A DNA stretch of 64,000 nt from Bathynomus jamesi (lineage: Eukaryota > Arthropoda > Malacostraca > Isopoda > Cirolanidae). The stretch spans positions 140,001-204,000 of the forward strand of contig JAJOZX010007472.1 of NCBI GenBank assembly GCA_023014485.1, written 5' to 3'. Below the pieces are notes generated by a model. That model was not told the origin of the DNA. It searched no databases and saw nothing but the letters and a program-made list of their open reading frames with translations. Position numbers and translations under genes: made by a program. Below, piece after piece: positions 1 to 10,820 of the stretch (positions are counted from its first letter, which is position 1; the number at the start of each line of letters is the position of its first letter).

Positions 1-2417
1 AGAATAGCGAACCCAAAATTATCCATGTCAAGAATAGCGAACCCAAAATTATCCATGTCAAGAATAGCGAACCCAAAATTATCCATGTCAAGAATAGCGA
101 ACCCAAAATTATCCATGTCAAGAATAGCGAACCCAAAATTATCCATGTCAAGAATAGCGAACCCAAAATTATCCATGTCAAGAATAGCGAACCCAAAATT
201 ATCCATGTCAAGAATAGCGAACCCAAAATTATCCATGTCAAGAATAGCGAACCCAAAATTATCCATGTCAAGAATAGCGAACCCAACATTATCCATGTCA
301 AGAATAGCGAACCCAACATTATCCATGTCAAGAATAGCGAACCCAACATTATCCATGTCAAGAATAGCGAACCCAACATTATCCATGTCAAGAATAGCGA
401 ACCCAACATTATCCATGTCAAGAATAGCGAACCCAACATTATCCATGTCAAGAATAGCGAACCCAACATTATCCATGTCAAGAATAGCGAACCCAACATT
501 ATCCATGTCAAGAATAGCGAACCCAACATTATCCATGTCAAGAATAGCGAACCCAACATTATCCATGTCAAGAATAGCGAACCCAACATTATCCATGTCA
601 AGAATAGCGAACCCAACATTATCCATGTCAAGAATAGCGAACCCAACATTATCCATGTCAAGAATAGCGAACCCAACATTATCCATGTCAAGAATAGCGA
701 ACCCAACATTATCCATGTCAAGAATAGCGAACCCAACATTATCCATGTCAAGAATAGCGAACCCAACATTATCCATGTCAAGAATAGCGAACCCAACATT
801 ATCCATGTCAAGAATAGCGAACCCAACATTATCCATGTCAAGAATAGCGAACCCAACATTATCCATGTCAAGAATAGCGAACCCAACATTATCCATGTCA
901 AGAATAGCGAACCCAACATTATCCATGTCAAGAATAGCGAACCCAACATTATCCATGTCAAGAATAGCGAACCCAACATTATCCATGTCAAGAATAGCGA
1001 ACCCAACATTATCCATGTCAAGAATAGCGAACCCAACATTATCCATGTCAAGAATAGCGAACCCAACATTATCCATGTCAAGAATAGCGAACCCAACATT
1101 ATCCATGTCAAGAATAGCGAACCCAACATTATCCATGTCAAGAATAGCGAACCCAACATTATCCATGTCAAGAATAGCGAACCCAACATTATCCATGTCA
1201 AGAATAGCGAACCCAACATTATCCATGTCAAGAATAGCGAACCCAACATTATCCATGTCAAGAATAGCGAACCCAACATTATCCATGTCAAGAATAGCGA
1301 ACCCAACATTATCCATGTCAAGAATAGCGAACCCAACATTATCCATGTCAAGAATAGCGAACCCAACATTATCCATGTCAAGAATAGCGAACCCAACATT
1401 ATCCATGTCAAGAATAGCGAACCCAACATTATCCATGTCAAGAATAGCGAACCCAACATTATCCATGTCAAGAATAGCGAACCCAACATTATCCATGTCA
1501 AGAATAGCGAACCCAACATTATCCATGTCAAGAATAGCGAACCCAACATTATCCATGTCAAGAATAGCGAACCCAACATTATCCATGTCAAGAATAGCGA
1601 ACCCAACATTATCCATGTCAAGAATAGCGAACCCAACATTATCCATGTCAAGAATAGCGAACCCAACATTATCCATGTCAAGAATAGCGAACCCAACATT
1701 ATCCATGTCAAGAATAGCGAACCCAACATTATCCATGTCAAGAATAGCGAACCCAACATTATCCATGTCAAGAATAGCGAACCCAACATTATCCATGTCA
1801 AGAATAGCGAACCCAACATTATCCATGTCAAGAATAGCGAACCCAACATTATCCATGTCAAGAATAGCGAACCCAACATTATCCATGTCAAGAATAGCGA
1901 ACCCAACATTATCCATGTCAAGAATAGCGAACCCAACATTATCCATGTCAAGAATAGCGAACCCAACATTATCCATGTCAAGAATAGCGAACCCAACATT
2001 ATCCATGTCAAGAATAGCGAACCCAACATTATCCATGTCAAGAATAGCGAACCCAACATTATCCATGTCAAGAATAGCGAACCCAACATTATCCATGTCA
2101 AGAATAGCGACCCAACATTATCCATGTCAAGAATAGCGAACCCAACATTATCCATGTCAAGAATAGCGAACCCAACATTATCCATGTCAAGAATAGCGAA
2201 CCCAACATTATCCATGTCAAGAATAGCGAACCCAACATTATCCATGTCAAGAATAGCGAACCCAACATTATCCATGTCAAGAATAGCGAACCCAACATTA
2301 TCCATGTCAAGAATAGCGAACCCAACATTATCCATGTCAAGAATAGCGAACCCAACATTATCCATGTCAAGAATAGCGAACCCAACATTATCCATGTCAA
2401 GAATAGCGAACCCAACA
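1..2417. repeat. 30-bp minisatellite array, about 80 units
   Basis: Head-to-tail 30-bp units beginning AGAATAGCGAACCC run from the first base, so the left edge is outside the window. The first 9 units carry AAAATT where all later ones carry AACATT. One 1-bp deletion lies near 2111. Otherwise the units look identical, implying recent amplification or homogenisation. Because 30 is divisible by three, several frames stay open for hundreds of codons (for example a repeated MSRIANPTLS decapeptide). I regard these as by-products: the deletion breaks the frame and there is no splice or start context. The unit's first half is also the arm of the hairpin that closes the array. Confidence 0.97.
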
Positions 2418-2438
2418 CCCTATGGGTTCGCTATTCTT
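2399..2438. repeat. hairpin closing the minisatellite
   Basis: The last half-unit (2399-2413, AAGAATAGCGAACCC) is followed by 10 nt and then its exact reverse complement (2424-2438). The array therefore ends in a 15-bp stem. An inverted copy of the unit start suggests the repeat came from a terminal or subterminal inverted repeat of a transposon. Confidence 0.9.
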
Positions 2439-2929
2439 AACGTGATCTGCAATGTCTTTAGAATGGTTTCTTGGTATTTTTTTCAGTAATTTAGACTCTT
2501 AATAGGTGCTTTAAAAGGCTGATTAATTGATTAAAAAATATTCATTAATGAGCTGATACATAATGGCCAATTAATCAGTTTGGCCTATCATTGTGATAGG
2601 CCAAACTGATTAATGATGTTTGACCTTTGATCCACATTTAATTATAGATGTGAGCTATATATATCGGTACTTGGCAGATGTTCAAAGTTTTAAGTCCAAT
2701 TTTCTACTTTGCTAGCTTTTCTTAATGGCTTATAAAAATAAATTAGGGATATCAGTAATTATGGTACCATATTAGATTTTAAAGTAATTTAAACATGGTT
2801 GTACTGAAGTGTTGTTACTAGGTTTCATATGTTGTGTAGTGCATAAATAGTTTTTATGGTTTCTTTTAATTTAAATTTTATTGTTCTCTGTATACATGTA
2901 TGAGACATACATTATATATATATATAATT
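2439..2929. other. AT-rich spacer with one short palindrome
   Basis: No gene is visible. The stretch is AT-rich and contains the perfect palindrome at 2570-2614. A short (AT)n run lies near 2912. Confidence 0.6.
2570..2614. repeat. perfect palindrome, 21-bp arms
   Basis: Arms 2570-2590 and 2594-2614 are exact reverse complements around the 3-nt spacer TTG. The core reads TTTGGCCTATCA / TGATAGGCCAAA. It would form a stable hairpin if transcribed. It is comparable in size to the palindrome at 53252-53294 but different in sequence. Confidence 0.92.
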
Positions 2930-3112
2930 TAACTGCAAACAAGACAGTATAATTAATGTAAAGAATGACACTTCTGTAGAAGAACATTCCGCACAAGATG
3001 AGGAGGGAGAACGAACAAATGAAAAATGAGGTAACCACCCGGGAATCAAACCTGGGATCTTCTGGTTGCTGGTCAGATATGCTATCCACTACACCATGGA
3101 CCTCGATTAATC
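2930..3112 (-). mobile_element. tRNA-derived SINE
   Basis: On the minus strand 3102-3030 is tRNA-like: an A-box-like TGGTGTAGTGG, an anticodon-arm-like hairpin (TCTGA/CCAGA around a 7-nt loop), and a good B box, GGTTTGATTCC. The acceptor stem ends do not pair properly, so this is unlikely to be a working tRNA. The sequence downstream (3029-2930) recurs at about 3203-3270 without the tRNA head, as expected for a SINE body. Transcription would be by Pol III from the internal A and B boxes. Confidence 0.7.
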
Positions 3113-3226
3113 AGAAGTCGTAATTCTCCTACATATGAGCAGAAACCAATGCCCTGAGGGGGCACCTTCGCATGCCATACATATATATACATTTTAACTG
3201 CAAGCAACAGACAGTATAATTAATGT

Positions 3227-3336
3227 AAAGAATGACGCTTGTGTAGAAGAACGTTCCGCACAAGATGAGGACAAGATTTGTTCGTTCTCCCTCCTCATCT
3301 TATGTGGAACGTTCTTCTACACAAGCATCGTTCTTT
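3227..3336. repeat. inverted repeat made from SINE bodies
   Basis: The left arm 3227-3271 and right arm 3292-3336 are near-perfect reverse complements with a few mismatches. Each arm matches the SINE body at 2960-3003. This looks like two SINE bodies joined head-to-head, and it could fold into a roughly 45-bp hairpin. Confidence 0.8.
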
Positions 3337-3399
3337 ATATATATATTGTGTGTGTGACAGTTAATACTTTCCTAAACATGCATAGCACAGTATGATGAT

Positions 3400-3610
3400 A
3401 TAACAACAAGTGCTAGAACTACTAGCTTTTTTTATGCAAGGAGGGGCCAAGGGCGAATGTCCACTAAAATGTAGGGTTGGCAATATTGCCCACTTTTTTG
3501 GAAAAGTCCAGTCCACCTGGGTTCTTATGGTTCCAATAAAACCCACCAAAAAGTGGGGATTCCCCCCCCCCCCCCCCCCCAATATTCCCATAAAATCACG
3601 TTTCATATGT
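3400..3610. repeat. interspersed repeat with poly-C run
   Basis: The segment contains GGGGCCAAGGGCGAATGTCC, then poly-C at 3562-3580. Related phrases occur at 18180-18290 (mirror sense, ending in a C run) and 48240-48295. No coding potential or termini were found. The poly-C length is likely unstable or poorly resolved in assembly. Confidence 0.5.
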
Positions 3611-3944
3611 AGGATATATTAGTTTTTGGAATATATGGTTTCCATGTATCTAATAAGATACAATAAAATTTAGAAATAACTGTTTATGACAAGGTTTTTC
3701 TCAGGTTACTGTTAAACTTTGTAAGTATTAATGATGATTTGTGTATGTTTTATCCATACAGTTCATGTTTAATTAAAATGTCAACTAAAATGCAACAACT
3801 AAATTACCAACTAGAGTAGAATTTATAACCATACAACAGTAATAGCAGTCGCGAGCAATTACAATTGAATTAAATACATAAGTACATGATGCCCAAGAGT
3901 AAAGTATCAAGTAGGTAAAAAGTATTAACTATTTTGTTGCTATA
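3611..3944. other. AT-rich spacer
   Basis: Nothing recognised before the retrotransposon target site. Confidence 0.5.
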
Positions 3945-3948
3945 ATGT

Positions 3949-5547
3949 TGAAACGGGGGCGCGATGCCGGTAAGTGTATCTGTGTAAAGATGCGTTTGCG
4001 TTACTCACCTACCGGATACTCTGTTAGTGGGGTCATGGCAGCTGCGGCTGGTTGCGGAGATGGGAGATTTAGCTGCCAGTGAGAACCACCCAGAGGGCCT
4101 TAATAAAAAATCCTTTGACTTCAGCACCACCTGCACTGCTAAGAATGAGAGAAATGAGGTGAGCAAGTTACCAATTTTAGTGTGGTTGAGATTATGTCAG
4201 ATAGGCAGCTCCTACCAATCTGAAACTGGGTTCTCACCTTTAAGATTTCTGGGGCATAGCCAGTCTGCCTCTTTTAACGACTTACTGTTCGGCTTATGGT
4301 TTGAGGATTTAAGAAAAGTAAAATGTCCTTTGCTTAATTTAATCAACGAAACAATAATAACACTTACAAGGTTAACTGCATCAGCAGGCAAGTTTTTACA
4401 GGTAACTAAAGAAGATCTGAACAATTTTATTGATCATACACCAATGTGTTTTCAGAATCAACTAAGCACTTGAAAAAAAATTATTACTACAAAACAAAAG
4501 AAACAAACATCATTAGTCCCATACCACACACAAAATGTCAACATAAAATAAAACCATTAAATTATTGGCCATCACCAGCCCATTACCACACAAAGGAGAC
4601 AAGACTTACAGAAAAAAAATAACTTATATAACTAATGCAAAAAAAAACAAAGAATATTAGTTACTAGGGTAAGGTCAATGAGTGTTACCCAAATTGTATA
4701 AACCTGATAAGTCCCAGATGTGTCATTTTAAACTCCACTTCATCTCACAATCATTAAATGTATTCTTGGCTCAATCAGTACACACAAAAGCAATGTTTAT
4801 AACAAAAAAATTATGTGAACACTGGCTTCAGCATTTGTGCAGGCATTGGGGAAGAAAAAGCTTTGTCCAAATTCACTTCAATAAGCAAATGTCCCAGCCA
4901 AAAACAAATCCCTGATAAAGAAAAAAAAAACCAACAACATTTAGAGATTATCCCCCTAGCACTGTCATCAGTGGACTCACAGGAATCCATGAGTGCAATG
5001 ATGCCAGAAAAGGGAGCAAAACTGACAATGATAATTAATGGTCTAAATTTTGGGATATGTATTTGCATTAATATGTTGCTCATAAGGCAGTTAAAGGTAC
5101 AATTTAGTTCACAGCCTGAGAAAGCTCAAAATCCATTGTGATGCATATTGATAACTGAAGTTAGGTTTTTCAACACGGTCTTTATAAAGGAAATCAGGCA
5201 TTCAGAAATGATTATGATATTTACATGATAATTTTAAGTGATCCAAATATGTGAGACATGGTTCTTATAGCTAATGGTTAAGCAATACAAAACACCAATG
5301 GTAAAAACAAGACTGGATCACCTACCACACCATCAAGGAGAAGTGAGATGCTTTCCCGTCTCTTGAAATGGACATATGATTGCCTCAAGCTGCTTCTTGT
5401 TCTCTATACTGAGAGAGTTTCAGAGCTTTTATACTGAGGCATATGATTGCCTCAGTTTTTAACATTCTCTATATTGAGAGAATTTCAAATCTGTTATTAT
5501 CAATTAAAAAGAGAAGAAAAATATTTTTAGTTAACCATACCATCTCA
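3949..5547 (-). repeat. 3' LTR of the gypsy element
   Basis: 1599-bp LTR with TG...CA ends, matching 15348-16892. It carries about 40 extra bases near 4455-4500 relative to the other copy. The open frames inside it occur in both LTRs and are not recognisable proteins. Confidence 0.93.
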
Positions 5548-5559
5548 CTCCTCCCCACT
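5548..5559 (-). other. polypurine tract
   Basis: On the minus strand the bases next to the 3' LTR read AGTGGGGAGGAG, a typical plus-strand primer abutting the LTR. Confidence 0.8.
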
Positions 5560-5665
5560 TGTTGTTGGGTGCACAACACAGGTATTTTTATCTCTAAGTA
5601 TATAAGTAGTGATGAGTGATAGTATGGGACTTTAATACACTTTACAAATCATATCTTACCTTAAC

Positions 5666-6233
5666 CTAATCAGTAACCTTACTTTTAGTTTTCCTCTCAA
5701 GTGGGGAACTTTGTACCCTAAGCAATTCCTGAGATCTGCCCTGTGACCTTGTGAATGGTCGGTTCCCCATTTTCTTGGGGATACCTACTTGTGTAACAAC
5801 TGGTAAAGGCAGGTTTTGAAATTCAGGTGAGAACCCTCTAAAATCAATTTTTGAAGGTGTCAATGATGTTTTCTTTACCCACTTTAATACACCAGAGAAT
5901 GGTTCCAGAGTGAGGGACCCTCGTCGCCTTGCGTGAGTTGGCTGATCAGTTGGACTCAGTCCTCCTCCTAGGCCACTAAGTTCGAACTCACTTGTCATTT
6001 GAAGATTCTGGAGATTGTGTCACTGCAAAGTCTGTTTCAGGTTCCACAGCCACTAAATATGATTGATTATTGGTAGCAATAAATCGAAAAGACGTTAGGG
6101 GACCTTGTTTCACTGGCTCCAATTCAGAGGAAGGTAGTTCCTGCCCTGAATCAAAGGATGAGATTGCTACTGGGCATCCATTCTCTATGTCCCCATTAAC
6201 TTTATCCTCCCCACTTGTCTTATCTTGTCTCAA
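5666..6233 (-). CDS. Pol C-terminal tail of the gypsy element
   Basis: Two overlapping open segments (6233-5988 and 5998-5666) continue downstream of the integrase in different frames. The last contains NRPFTRSQGR close to its end, a basic motif often seen at Pol C-termini of such elements. No catalytic domain is visible. One frameshift separates the two parts. They may belong to Pol or to a short accessory frame. Confidence 0.5.
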
Positions 6234-8230
6234 AGAATTTCTGTGGGAGGTGGCTGTTCATGAAATCTCTCTTCCAACTGATACAGGTTGTGGAGAGTCT
6301 GATCTAGAGTCTGCTGAATTTTTCTCAGACGCTCCACAGGTAATGGGTTGAAGCGAAAACCCTTAAAGAATGGTTCATCATGGCTTGGTTCTTCAATTAG
6401 AGATGGACCCTTACTCATCTCTACAGGTGTAGGTTGTGGTAGGAATTCAACCTCATAATGGGCATCTCCCAAAAGCCTTTGGTAGTAGCGGTTCTGTTGA
6501 AGATATGGTGGAGCCACATTCCACTTTTTCAGATGTTTGTGGTGAACTTTATAAATAGTGGGTTCCTGAGGGTTCATTGACTGAACTTGATAAGTAATTT
6601 CATTTGGGTTCACTTTAATTATACAATATGGTCCAGCATACCGAGGTTTGAATTTATTGATGCTCAGGTTGCCAGGATAGTGTATTTTCAGCCCCACCAG
6701 CTGGTTTAAGTGATAGGGTTCGAACCGTGGGTGGCCTTCATCCCGATATTGAAGCTGATGGTGGTCTATCCTAGGGCCCTGAGGGAAGATGTGAGCCTGG
6801 GATAAGAGACAGGCTGCTGGGGAAATACCAGTCTCCTGATGCTTGGTATTGTTGTAAATGGATACCACCCTGGGCAGATGGTCATCCCAGGTCTCAACCT
6901 GGTTCAAACTCATCCGCAAATATTGGGTTAGTGTCCTGTTTACTCGCTCAACAGCCCCATTGGATGTGGGGCAATAGGGAGAAGTCCTTACATGGAGTAT
7001 ATCCAGTTCAAGCAAGGTATCTTCAAATTCCTGGGCTGTGAACTCAGGCCCATTATCACTGAGTAGCTTTTCAGGCAGCCTGGGCAGAAATGGATATACT
7101 CGAGTTTTGAATGCTTGTGCTACAGTAGAGGCCCGTTTATTGGGCAGTGGGACCACGGACAACCACTTAGAGAAATGGTCAACCACCACCAATGCACAAA
7201 CATTCCCCTTTTGAGAGATAGGGTAGGAGATAAGATCTGCTGCAATCAACTCAAAAGGATGTTGGGTTACAATCTTAAACACAGGTGGTGTGTGGAGAAT
7301 ATTGGTAATCTTTGCTCTCTGACACTCCACACAAGAAGTGACTATCTCAGTCACTATGCGATGCAGCTGTGGGTACCAAAAATGTTCCAATAATAGGGCA
7401 AGCAATTTATTTCGCCCTAAGTGAGCAAACTCCTTGTGAAAAATGACAGCCCAATCTATAGCAACACCTTTGGCAACAACACAACGCAAGTGGTGGTCTT
7501 TTCCCCTATGGTAAATGATGTCATCAATAACTACCAATTGCTGATGATCTCGTTTATATGGTTGTAGGTTTCCAGTATATCGTTTCGCTGTCCATTGTTG
7601 CTTAATCCCCTTTTTAAGGCGACATAGGTGAGGGTCAAGTTTTTGTAAGGTTATGACATCTTCCAGGGACAATGCCCCTCCTTCTTTTGGGAGTTGTTCT
7701 CCTTCTCTCAAAGGAATCACTGGACAGATGTCCACCACAACTGATGTCAGTTCCAATTGTGGTGTAAGGTTATCAGGTGGTAGATTCCCCTCCCCACTAG
7801 CCTCTGTGTCAGGTGCAAGGTCCTCCTCCATGCTATCATCAAGCAGTGTAAATTCTTCAAAGGGGCTATCAGTTTCCCTATTCACATTTAGAATTTCAGG
7901 GGAAGGCTTATCATTTGATTGACCAGGTAGGTGTATAGGGTTTAACCAATTGTAATGGATCCCAGCGAGGCACTGCAGATAACACCGATCATGGTAGTTG
8001 TCAGAACCATACTTTAAGGGAGCTCGATCTCCATGATATACCCAAATCTCTACCTTATTCATATCACTATAAACTTGGATCAACCGTGGGGTTGGGATCT
8101 GACCAACATGTTTCATCAGATTCAGCTGACGGGTGATAGCTTTATCAGAAGAGATCCCATACTTATTTCGCCTGTAATTAGTTCTGCTACTGTTGCTTCT
8201 CTGATTTCCTATGATGATCCATTGTGCCAC
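6230..8230 (-). CDS. gypsy integrase
   Basis: 666 codons. The integrase inserts the cDNA copy into host DNA. After a roughly 240-residue linker, the zinc-binding HHCC region shows HLGRNK...FWYPQ and CVECQRAK. The catalytic core shows the expected acidic residues in IAADLI, LLSDNGPEF and NGAVERVNRTL. The C-terminal DNA-binding part follows, with LKIHYPGN. The frame starts just inside the end of the RNase H frame (overlap 8187-8230), so it is out of frame with upstream Pol, by mutation or recoding. The first in-frame Met is probably not a real start because the protein should be cut from a Pol polyprotein. Confidence 0.9.
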   Translation of the reverse strand: MAQWIIIGNQRSNSSRTNYRRNKYGISSDKAITRQLNLMKHVGQIPTPRLIQVYSDMNKVEIWVYHGDRAPLKYGSDNYHDRCYLQCLAGIHYNWLNPIHLPGQSNDKPSPEILNVNRETDSPFEEFTLLDDSMEEDLAPDTEASGEGNLPPDNLTPQLELTSVVVDICPVIPLREGEQLPKEGGALSLEDVITLQKLDPHLCRLKKGIKQQWTAKRYTGNLQPYKRDHQQLVVIDDIIYHRGKDHHLRCVVAKGVAIDWAVIFHKEFAHLGRNKLLALLLEHFWYPQLHRIVTEIVTSCVECQRAKITNILHTPPVFKIVTQHPFELIAADLISYPISQKGNVCALVVVDHFSKWLSVVPLPNKRASTVAQAFKTRVYPFLPRLPEKLLSDNGPEFTAQEFEDTLLELDILHVRTSPYCPTSNGAVERVNRTLTQYLRMSLNQVETWDDHLPRVVSIYNNTKHQETGISPAACLLSQAHIFPQGPRIDHHQLQYRDEGHPRFEPYHLNQLVGLKIHYPGNLSINKFKPRYAGPYCIIKVNPNEITYQVQSMNPQEPTIYKVHHKHLKKWNVAPPYLQQNRYYQRLLGDAHYEVEFLPQPTPVEMSKGPSLIEEPSHDEPFFKGFRFNPLPVERLRKIQQTLDQTLHNLYQLEERFHEQPPPTEIL

Positions 8231-9038
8231 TACTCCACAAGGATAGACAATAAAAGAGGGAATCTCCTCCCCCTGGGACTTCAGTCTTTATGAATCCTTT
8301 TGGAGTGGCATTTGATCGGTTGTCATATTGATCCAATGATTCTTGACAATTGTCAATTGGAGACCTGGATAGTGCATCTGCGATACAATTCTGTTTCCCA
8401 GGTATGTACACTAGCTCATATTCAATGCTACTCAGCTCTTCCAGTGTGCGAGCAACTCTGTTATTTACTAATGGCATATTGTAAAGGAAGGTTAAAGGTT
8501 GATGATCAGTAAAAATTTTAACTTTAATTCCATAAAGGAAGGGTTTTAGGGTCCTCACAGCCCATCGAATAGCAGCTAATTCTCGTTCAGTGGTTGAGTA
8601 CTTTTGTTCAGCCCTATTGAATGTGGTTGAAACAAAGGCTATGGGCCTATTATTTCCTTCCTGCTCTTGGGACAAGCAAGCCCCAGCTCCAATGTTAGAA
8701 GCATCTACATGGAGCTGTAGGGGTTTAGCTTCCTTTGACCTATCAGGGTATGTCAACAAGATCGGACTAACTAAGGCCTCCTTTAGTTTATCAAACGCAG
8801 TCTGGCAACTCGCTGTCCAAGTCAGCGTCTTGCGGCCTGTAAGTTCACTAAGAGGCTTTGCTATCTCTGAGCAATTTTGGATGTGTCGGCGATAGAAATT
8901 AACCATCCCTAAGAATTGGCGGAGTCTTCTGATGGTGTTTGGGATTGGAAACTTGGCAATACCTTCTAGGTTCTTTACCAGTGGGACCATCCCCTTGGAT
9001 GACACCTGATGTCCCAGGAATGTCACTTCCTCTGGCAA
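8187..9038 (-). CDS. gypsy RT thumb and RNase H
   Basis: The segment begins with FLGHQVS and RRLRQFLGMVNFYRRH, the RT thumb signature. RNase H follows: LQLHVDASNIGAGACL supplies the first Asp, STTERELAA the Glu, and KIFTDHQPL the second Asp. IADALSRS near the end is the usual end of the gypsy RNase H. It overlaps the RT frame by 16 bases and is in a different frame, so a frameshift lies at 9023-9038. Confidence 0.9.
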   Translation of the reverse strand: MPEEVTFLGHQVSSKGMVPLVKNLEGIAKFPIPNTIRRLRQFLGMVNFYRRHIQNCSEIAKPLSELTGRKTLTWTASCQTAFDKLKEALVSPILLTYPDRSKEAKPLQLHVDASNIGAGACLSQEQEGNNRPIAFVSTTFNRAEQKYSTTERELAAIRWAVRTLKPFLYGIKVKIFTDHQPLTFLYNMPLVNNRVARTLEELSSIEYELVYIPGKQNCIADALSRSPIDNCQESLDQYDNRSNATPKGFIKTEVPGGGDSLFYCLSLWSSGTMDHHRKSEKQQ

Positions 9039-9835
9039 AGCTCAGTCTTTGAGGGTTTGATCTTAAAACCATTAGATTCCAAGGCATGCAAGACCTTTCC
9101 CAGAATTTCAAGATGTTCAGGGAAGGTGCGGCTTACTACCATTATATCATCAAGGTAGACCATGCATTGAGTCCATGGGATCCCAGATAATGCCATCATC
9201 ATGGCTCGTTGAAAGGTAGCTGGACCATTTTTCACCCCAAACGGCATTCTGAGAAATTCCCAATGGGAAAGAGGGGTGGAGAATGCAGTTTTCTCAACAC
9301 TGGATTCCTCCATCTCAACCTGATAATACCCTTTGACTAAATCAATGGTAGAAAAGTATTGCATTCCATGCAAATTGAAGAGAGTGTCAATCAAATTAGG
9401 TAATGGAAAGCAATCTCGTTTTGTTATTTTGTTGAGCTCTCGATAATCAATGCATAACCGTATTGACCCATCACTTTTCTTAATTGGCACGACAGGTGCA
9501 GAGTATGGGGAGAAACTTCGTCTGATGATACCATCTTCCTCCAGCTGTTGGCAGTGCTCTTCAATGTCCTGCAGTACAGGTCCTTGGACTCGCCTTACTG
9601 GGATATGGACTGGAAGCCTGTGTTCTGTTTCAATCTGATGCTTGATAATGGTTGTGTGGCCAACATCCCCATCACCATGACTAATAGCTCCTTGGTGGCA
9701 CAGCAACAACTGGACTAACTGGTCCTTTTGTTCTGCTGAGAGAGATGTATTTGTCAACTCAAAAGCATCAACCATCATTTGTGAAGTCCAGTCCTCCTGA
9801 TTTTTAGAAGTTTTTGAACTGTCAGTGAAGTCCAC
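9023..9835 (-). CDS. gypsy reverse transcriptase, fingers and palm
   Basis: Copies genomic RNA into DNA. Conserved blocks are visible in order: DGSIRLCIDYRELN, FSTIDLVKGYYQVEM, FLRMPFGVKNGPATFQR, and the catalytic MVYLDDIMVVS (YLDD). The sequence then passes out of frame into the thumb segment. The N-terminal 100 residues overlap the protease frame. Confidence 0.93.
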   Translation of the reverse strand: MDFTDSSKTSKNQEDWTSQMMVDAFELTNTSLSAEQKDQLVQLLLCHQGAISHGDGDVGHTTIIKHQIETEHRLPVHIPVRRVQGPVLQDIEEHCQQLEEDGIIRRSFSPYSAPVVPIKKSDGSIRLCIDYRELNKITKRDCFPLPNLIDTLFNLHGMQYFSTIDLVKGYYQVEMEESSVEKTAFSTPLSHWEFLRMPFGVKNGPATFQRAMMMALSGIPWTQCMVYLDDIMVVSRTFPEHLEILGKVLHALESNGFKIKPSKTELCQRK

Positions 9836-10485
9836 CAGATGTACAGTGAGTCCTTACCCTGCAATTTCATAGCCTTCCCAATTAAGTTTCCTCTGGAGAT
9901 CTTCTGTGAGAAGTCTCCAAGGTTGAATACCGCAACCAAAAAGTTGTCTTCTCTGACATTCATTAATCCAGGTTGTATAATCAAATCTTTTACAGAGGAG
10001 TTACTTTCCAAATAAGTTAACTCATGATCAGGGTTGTATCCTTGGAGGCGGAAACATGCCTCTATCATTTGACAGGTGCGGGGCGCAACTTCAACATCTT
10101 CCACACTTTCACATTCAAGGCTGGTTGGAAGTGGCTGTTGAGCATCTTGGGCAACTGTGATAAGTTGGCTTCCCTTCCGAGTGAGGAGTTCTCGTTTAGC
10201 CAAGTCAGGAAGCAAACTATCAGTCTGTAACATGTTTACCCCACAGATCAGATCAAAGTCTGAGACATGGTCTCTCACAACCACAAACTCAATTGGTTGT
10301 GTTTCAAAATTGGGAAACATGAGTGTGACTGTACAACCACCCAGAACTGGTACAATGTGTTTACCTATACCCCTAATCCCCTTGAGAGGTACTTCCTTTA
10401 GTGGGAATTTATCAGAGGGAAGTTGATGGTAACATGAAGCTGACATCAAACTGACTGCAGCACCTGTATCCACAAGAGCTGACAA
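9775..10485 (-). CDS. gypsy aspartic protease segment
   Basis: The segment starts MSALVDTGAAVSLMS, the DTGA active-site motif of retropepsins. GVNMLQTD about 85 residues on fits the second half of the fold. The enzyme would cut Gag-Pol. The roughly 110 residues after it are unassigned linker toward RT. It overlaps the RT frame at 9775-9835, so one frame change separates them. Confidence 0.82.
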   Translation of the reverse strand: MSALVDTGAAVSLMSASCYHQLPSDKFPLKEVPLKGIRGIGKHIVPVLGGCTVTLMFPNFETQPIEFVVVRDHVSDFDLICGVNMLQTDSLLPDLAKRELLTRKGSQLITVAQDAQQPLPTSLECESVEDVEVAPRTCQMIEACFRLQGYNPDHELTYLESNSSVKDLIIQPGLMNVREDNFLVAVFNLGDFSQKISRGNLIGKAMKLQGKDSLYIWWTSLTVQKLLKIRRTGLHK

Positions 10486-10820
10486 TGGGCCTGTGGGGGA
10501 GAGCTTTTTATTCTTGGCCGGATGACTAAGGCATTGCTTGATTGCTGCTCTTGTCTCAGGTCCAGAACTTCAGCCAATTCATCTTCAGTGTTCACTGGCT
10601 GCTCTTCATCCCTCTCTAGGGTTCCAACTTGTTCAACATCTTCCACTGTCTCATCTTCGTCTCACTCTGGGGGGCCTCAAGGTAGTTGTGTGCAATCTGA
10701 CTTGCTAATGGATATTGCCTGATGGTGTTGCTTCCTGGGAAGCAATGATGCCTCCAAAAGACCGTTCATTGCTAGCATGCTGGGGTAGCTCTGGCATGCG
10801 GCCTTCCATGACAGAGCTAT

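Noticed and set aside
1..2440. CRISPR array
   Set aside because: Units are contiguous without unique spacers, in a eukaryotic context.
25..2489. 703- and 121-codon repeat proteins (MSRIANPTLS units)
   Set aside because: Open only because the repeat length is a multiple of three; several frames on both strands are open, a 1-bp deletion breaks it, and no gene context exists.
3030..3102. A functional tRNA gene
   Set aside because: A and B boxes are good but acceptor stem ends do not pair and position 33 is not T; body sequence marks it as a SINE.
4027..4473. Protein-coding gene in the LTR (also 15426-15974)
   Set aside because: The frame lies wholly in both LTRs, has no recognisable domain, and differs at its end between copies.
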